Assembly: GCF_050587365.1 (NCBI RefSeq)
Contig: NZ_JBOBFV010000001.1
Span: forward strand, 62,001-126,000
Length of the DNA: 64,000 nt
Direction: 5' to 3'
Source of the DNA: Plantibacter auratus
GTDB taxonomy: Bacteria; Actinomycetota; Actinomycetes; Actinomycetales; Microbacteriaceae
The notes beneath the pieces were generated by a model, which was given only the letters and a program-made list of their open reading frames with translations, made no database searches and was not told where the DNA came from. Made by a program: the position numbers and the translations under genes. This document shows, piece after piece, positions 62,318 through 64,000 of the stretch. Each line of letters opens with the position of its first letter. Within the stretch, counting starts at the first letter, position 1.

Positions 62318-62659
62318 GTGACTGAGCAGAATTCCGAACTCGTGTGGTTCACCCTTCCCGATCTGGCGACCGAACTCGGGCTGCCGATCCGCCGCATCCG
62401 CCAGTACCTCGAGGAGCGCGACCTCCTCGCCGTCCGACGTGACGGCGTGCTGCAGGTGCCGTCGTCGTTCATCGCGGACGGCGGGCCGGTGCACAACCTG
62501 CGCGGCACGCTCACGCTGCTGTCCGACAACGGCTTCGACGATGAGGCCGCAATGGTCTGGATGCTCGAGGACGACGACGCGATCGGGACCTCGCCGATCC
62601 AAGCCCTCCGCGAGGGACGTCGTTCCGAGGTGCGCCGGGTGGCTCAGGCGCTCGCCTGA
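62318..62659 (+). CDS. Small winged-HTH DNA-binding protein (Rv2175c-like)
   Basis: Protein of 113 aa with an N-terminal HTH: WFTLPDLATELGLPIRRIRQYLEERDLLAVRRDGVL. The C-terminal half (SFIADGGPVHNLRGTLTLLSDNGFDDEAAMVWML) matches the actinobacterial Rv2175c family. In M. tuberculosis Rv2175c is a DNA-binding protein phosphorylated by PknL. The gene lies next to a PknL-type kinase here too, divergent from it. An N-terminal Thr at residue 2 resembles the phosphorylated Thr near the N-terminus of Rv2175c. Confidence 0.85.
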   Translation: MTEQNSELVWFTLPDLATELGLPIRRIRQYLEERDLLAVRRDGVLQVPSSFIADGGPVHNLRGTLTLLSDNGFDDEAAMVWMLEDDDAIGTSPIQALREGRRSEVRRVAQALA

Positions 62660-62684
62660 TCCCGCGCCATCCGAGCCGGACGGC

Positions 62685-63785
62685 TCAGGTCTCGCGGCGT
62701 GCGACCGCGACCGCGAGGCCGCGCAGGTGGGCCCGGGCGTCGTCGTTGATCGGAGCCTCGCCCAATGCGGAGAGCGCCCGTGCGACGTGGTCCTGGATGA
62801 GCTTCTCCACCTGGTCGACGGCCCCGCTGTCGCGGATGGTCGCCTGGAGCAGGCCGATCTGGTCGTCGTCGAGTTCAGGATCCCCGAGCAGCTCGTCGAG
62901 GATGGCGCGCGCGCCCGGCTGGAGGGCCTCCCTCGTGAGCGCGATGAGGATGGTTCGCTTCCCTTCGCGGAGGTCGTCGCCACTCGGCTTACCGGTCACG
63001 GCGGGATCGCCGTAGACGCCGAGGAGGTCGTCGCGCAGCTGGAAGGCGATGCCGAGGGGGAGGCCGTACCCGCGGAGCGACGCGAGCTGCTGCTCGTTCC
63101 CGCCGCCGAGGAGCGCCCCGAGCGCGAGCGGGGACTCGATGCTGTACTTGGCCGATTTGAAGATCAGGACGCGCTCGGCCCGGCGGCGCTGTTCGTCGTC
63201 GGCGGCGTCGCGCCAGGCGCGCTCCTCGAGGATGTCGAGGTACTGGCCGGCCGTGACCTCGGTCCGCATCCGGTTGAACTCGGCCCGCGCTGCGCGAGCG
63301 GCGGTGCGGTCGTCCAGCTGGTCGAGTCCGTCGTCGAGGAGTTCGTCGCTCCAGCCGAGGAGCAGGTCGCCGAGGAGTGTGGCGGCTCCGGTGCCGAAGG
63401 TGTTCGGGTCGCCGTCCCATCGGCTGCGACGGTGCAACTCCGCGAAGGAGACGTGAGCCGACGGTGCACCCCGGCGGGTGTCGGAGTTGTCGATGATGTC
63501 GTCGTGGACGAGCGCCGCGGCGTGGAACAGCTCGAGTGCTCCACAAGTCGCGATGACGGTCTCGAGGCCGCCCTGGCCGCTGGCGTGCCTCCCGGTCGAG
63601 ACGGCCTGCCAGCCCCGGAAGCAGAACTGTGCTCGGAACCGCTTCCCACCGCTGAGAAATTCCCGGGAGAAGTCGAGGAACGGGGAGAGCTCCGGGCCGA
63701 TCTGCGCGACAATGGAGCTTCGCGAGGAGAGAAAGTCGGAGAGCCCGCGGCCCACCAGGGTGGCGAGTTCATTGCTTTCGATCAC
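62685..63785 (-). CDS. Polyprenyl synthetase (geranylgeranyl/farnesyl diphosphate synthase, IdsA-type)
   Basis: Trans-prenyl diphosphate synthase of 366 aa. The first Asp-rich motif is HDDIIDNSDTRRG, the second QLRDDLLGVYGD; SGGKRFRAQF is the basic substrate-binding motif near the N-terminus. It makes C15-C20 prenyl diphosphates for menaquinone, carotenoids or lipid carriers. GTG at 63785 has TAGGCT 6 bases upstream on the same strand, so it is probably leaderless. Matches Rv2173 (idsA2) by position. Confidence 0.92.
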   Translation of the reverse strand: MIESNELATLVGRGLSDFLSSRSSIVAQIGPELSPFLDFSREFLSGGKRFRAQFCFRGWQAVSTGRHASGQGGLETVIATCGALELFHAAALVHDDIIDNSDTRRGAPSAHVSFAELHRRSRWDGDPNTFGTGAATLLGDLLLGWSDELLDDGLDQLDDRTAARAARAEFNRMRTEVTAGQYLDILEERAWRDAADDEQRRRAERVLIFKSAKYSIESPLALGALLGGGNEQQLASLRGYGLPLGIAFQLRDDLLGVYGDPAVTGKPSGDDLREGKRTILIALTREALQPGARAILDELLGDPELDDDQIGLLQATIRDSGAVDQVEKLIQDHVARALSALGEAPINDDARAHLRGLAVAVARRET

Positions 63786-63813
63786 GCACCTAGCCTAGTC
63801 ATGCTTCGGTGGC

Positions 63814-63819
63814 TAGACT
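63814..63819 (+). promoter_or_regulatory. Candidate -10 box of the DUF3040 gene
   Basis: TAGACT lies 41 bases before the ATG at 63861, with a normal ribosome-binding site (GAGGGG) in between, so this gene has a leader unlike its neighbours. Confidence 0.4.
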
Positions 63820-63860
63820 CGATCAACAACGTCGCGTCGTGTGACCTTGAGGGGAATCAG

Positions 63861-64000
63861 ATGCCACTTTCAGAGCAGGAGCAACGGCTCCTCGATGAGA
63901 TGGAACGCCACCTCTACCGCAGCGATGCCGATTTCGTCTCCAAGGTCAGCGCTGGCGCGGGCAAACCGAGTTACCGCGGAATCGCGCTCGGCTCCCTCAT
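63861..64000 (+). CDS. DUF3040 domain protein (partial, runs off the window)
   Basis: First 46 codons of a DUF3040 protein: PLSEQEQRLLDEMERHLYRSDADFVSKV is the family signature, a short amphipathic helix usually followed by two TM segments. GAGGGGAATCAG precedes the ATG. In actinobacteria a DUF3040 gene commonly precedes mraZ, rsmH and the division and cell-wall cluster, so that cluster probably starts just past the window. Confidence 0.88.
   Translation, partial: MPLSEQEQRLLDEMERHLYRSDADFVSKVSAGAGKPSYRGIALGSL

Overview
The window is high-GC DNA from an actinobacterium, most likely Micrococcales and probably Microbacteriaceae (the family is an inference). The evidence is gene content and order. 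There is a CDP-alcohol phosphotransferase, GarA-type FHA protein, FtsR-type MerR, second MerR block. There is a FadD, ROK kinase, PlsC, class II DAHP synthase, PASTA kinase, small HTH protein, polyprenyl synthase, DUF3040 block that parallels mycobacterial and corynebacterial chromosomes. CarD, a MshA-like/PIG-L pair and LigD/Ku are also present. Many starts are GTG, several genes look leaderless (a -10 box ending 6-7 bases before the start codon), and transcription units are short. No rRNA, tRNA, CRISPR array, integrase or prophage was seen.

Layout. 1-4.9 kb: iron-siderophore ABC importer with an AraC regulator and a candidate DtxR box. 5.0-7.7 kb: response regulator, histidine kinase and PepSY protein, with matching phased direct repeats in front of the regulator and the PepSY gene. 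7.8-20.4 kb: housekeeping and accessory genes (DEAD-box helicase, DUF1206, hydrolase, two MFS exporters, a solo LigD-type polymerase domain, a cysteine-free HesB-like protein, alcohol dehydrogenase, PIG-L deacetylase plus MshA-like glycosyltransferase, VOC protein). 20.5-22.4 kb: a DUF222/HNH endonuclease gene flanked on both sides by short interspersed palindromic repeats; the family recurs at 49.8-50.0 kb. 22.4-30.9 kb: TetR regulator with a perfect operator palindrome, CarD, DUF2510 protein, siderophore-interacting flavoprotein, NAD kinase, LLM oxidoreductase and a divergent NarL-type two-component system. 31-37.3 kb: divergent ligD and ku with a 22-bp palindrome between them, a VOC protein and a RecQ helicase with a phosphoribosyltransferase-like tail. 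37.3-44.7 kb: MFS transporter, a five-gene peptide ABC importer and a DUF1684 protein. 44.9-50.9 kb: GNAT, small alarmone synthetase, VanZ, S4 protein, then the garA/ftsR block and a solo ParA. 51-64 kb: pyruvate carboxylase, peptide deformylase and the fadD to DUF3040 core block, in which plsC carries a frameshift.

How it works together. The left end is nutrient capture: iron import under probable DtxR and AraC control, and an envelope-sensing system that probably controls its own operon and the PepSY gene. The 31-37 kb region is a double-strand-break repair neighbourhood. The right third links central carbon and cell-cycle control. PknL-type kinase, the GarA homologue with its N-terminal Thr-Thr motif and the small HTH protein are, by family knowledge, kinase and substrates. 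Pyruvate carboxylase and DAHP synthase sit at anaplerosis and at entry to the aromatic pathway.

Limits. Functions come from reading motifs and gene order, without database searches. Regulatory sites are pattern matches. Start codons were chosen by ribosome-binding site, overlap with the upstream gene, or -10 spacing, and are least certain for nadK, ligD and the hydrolase at 10.6 kb.
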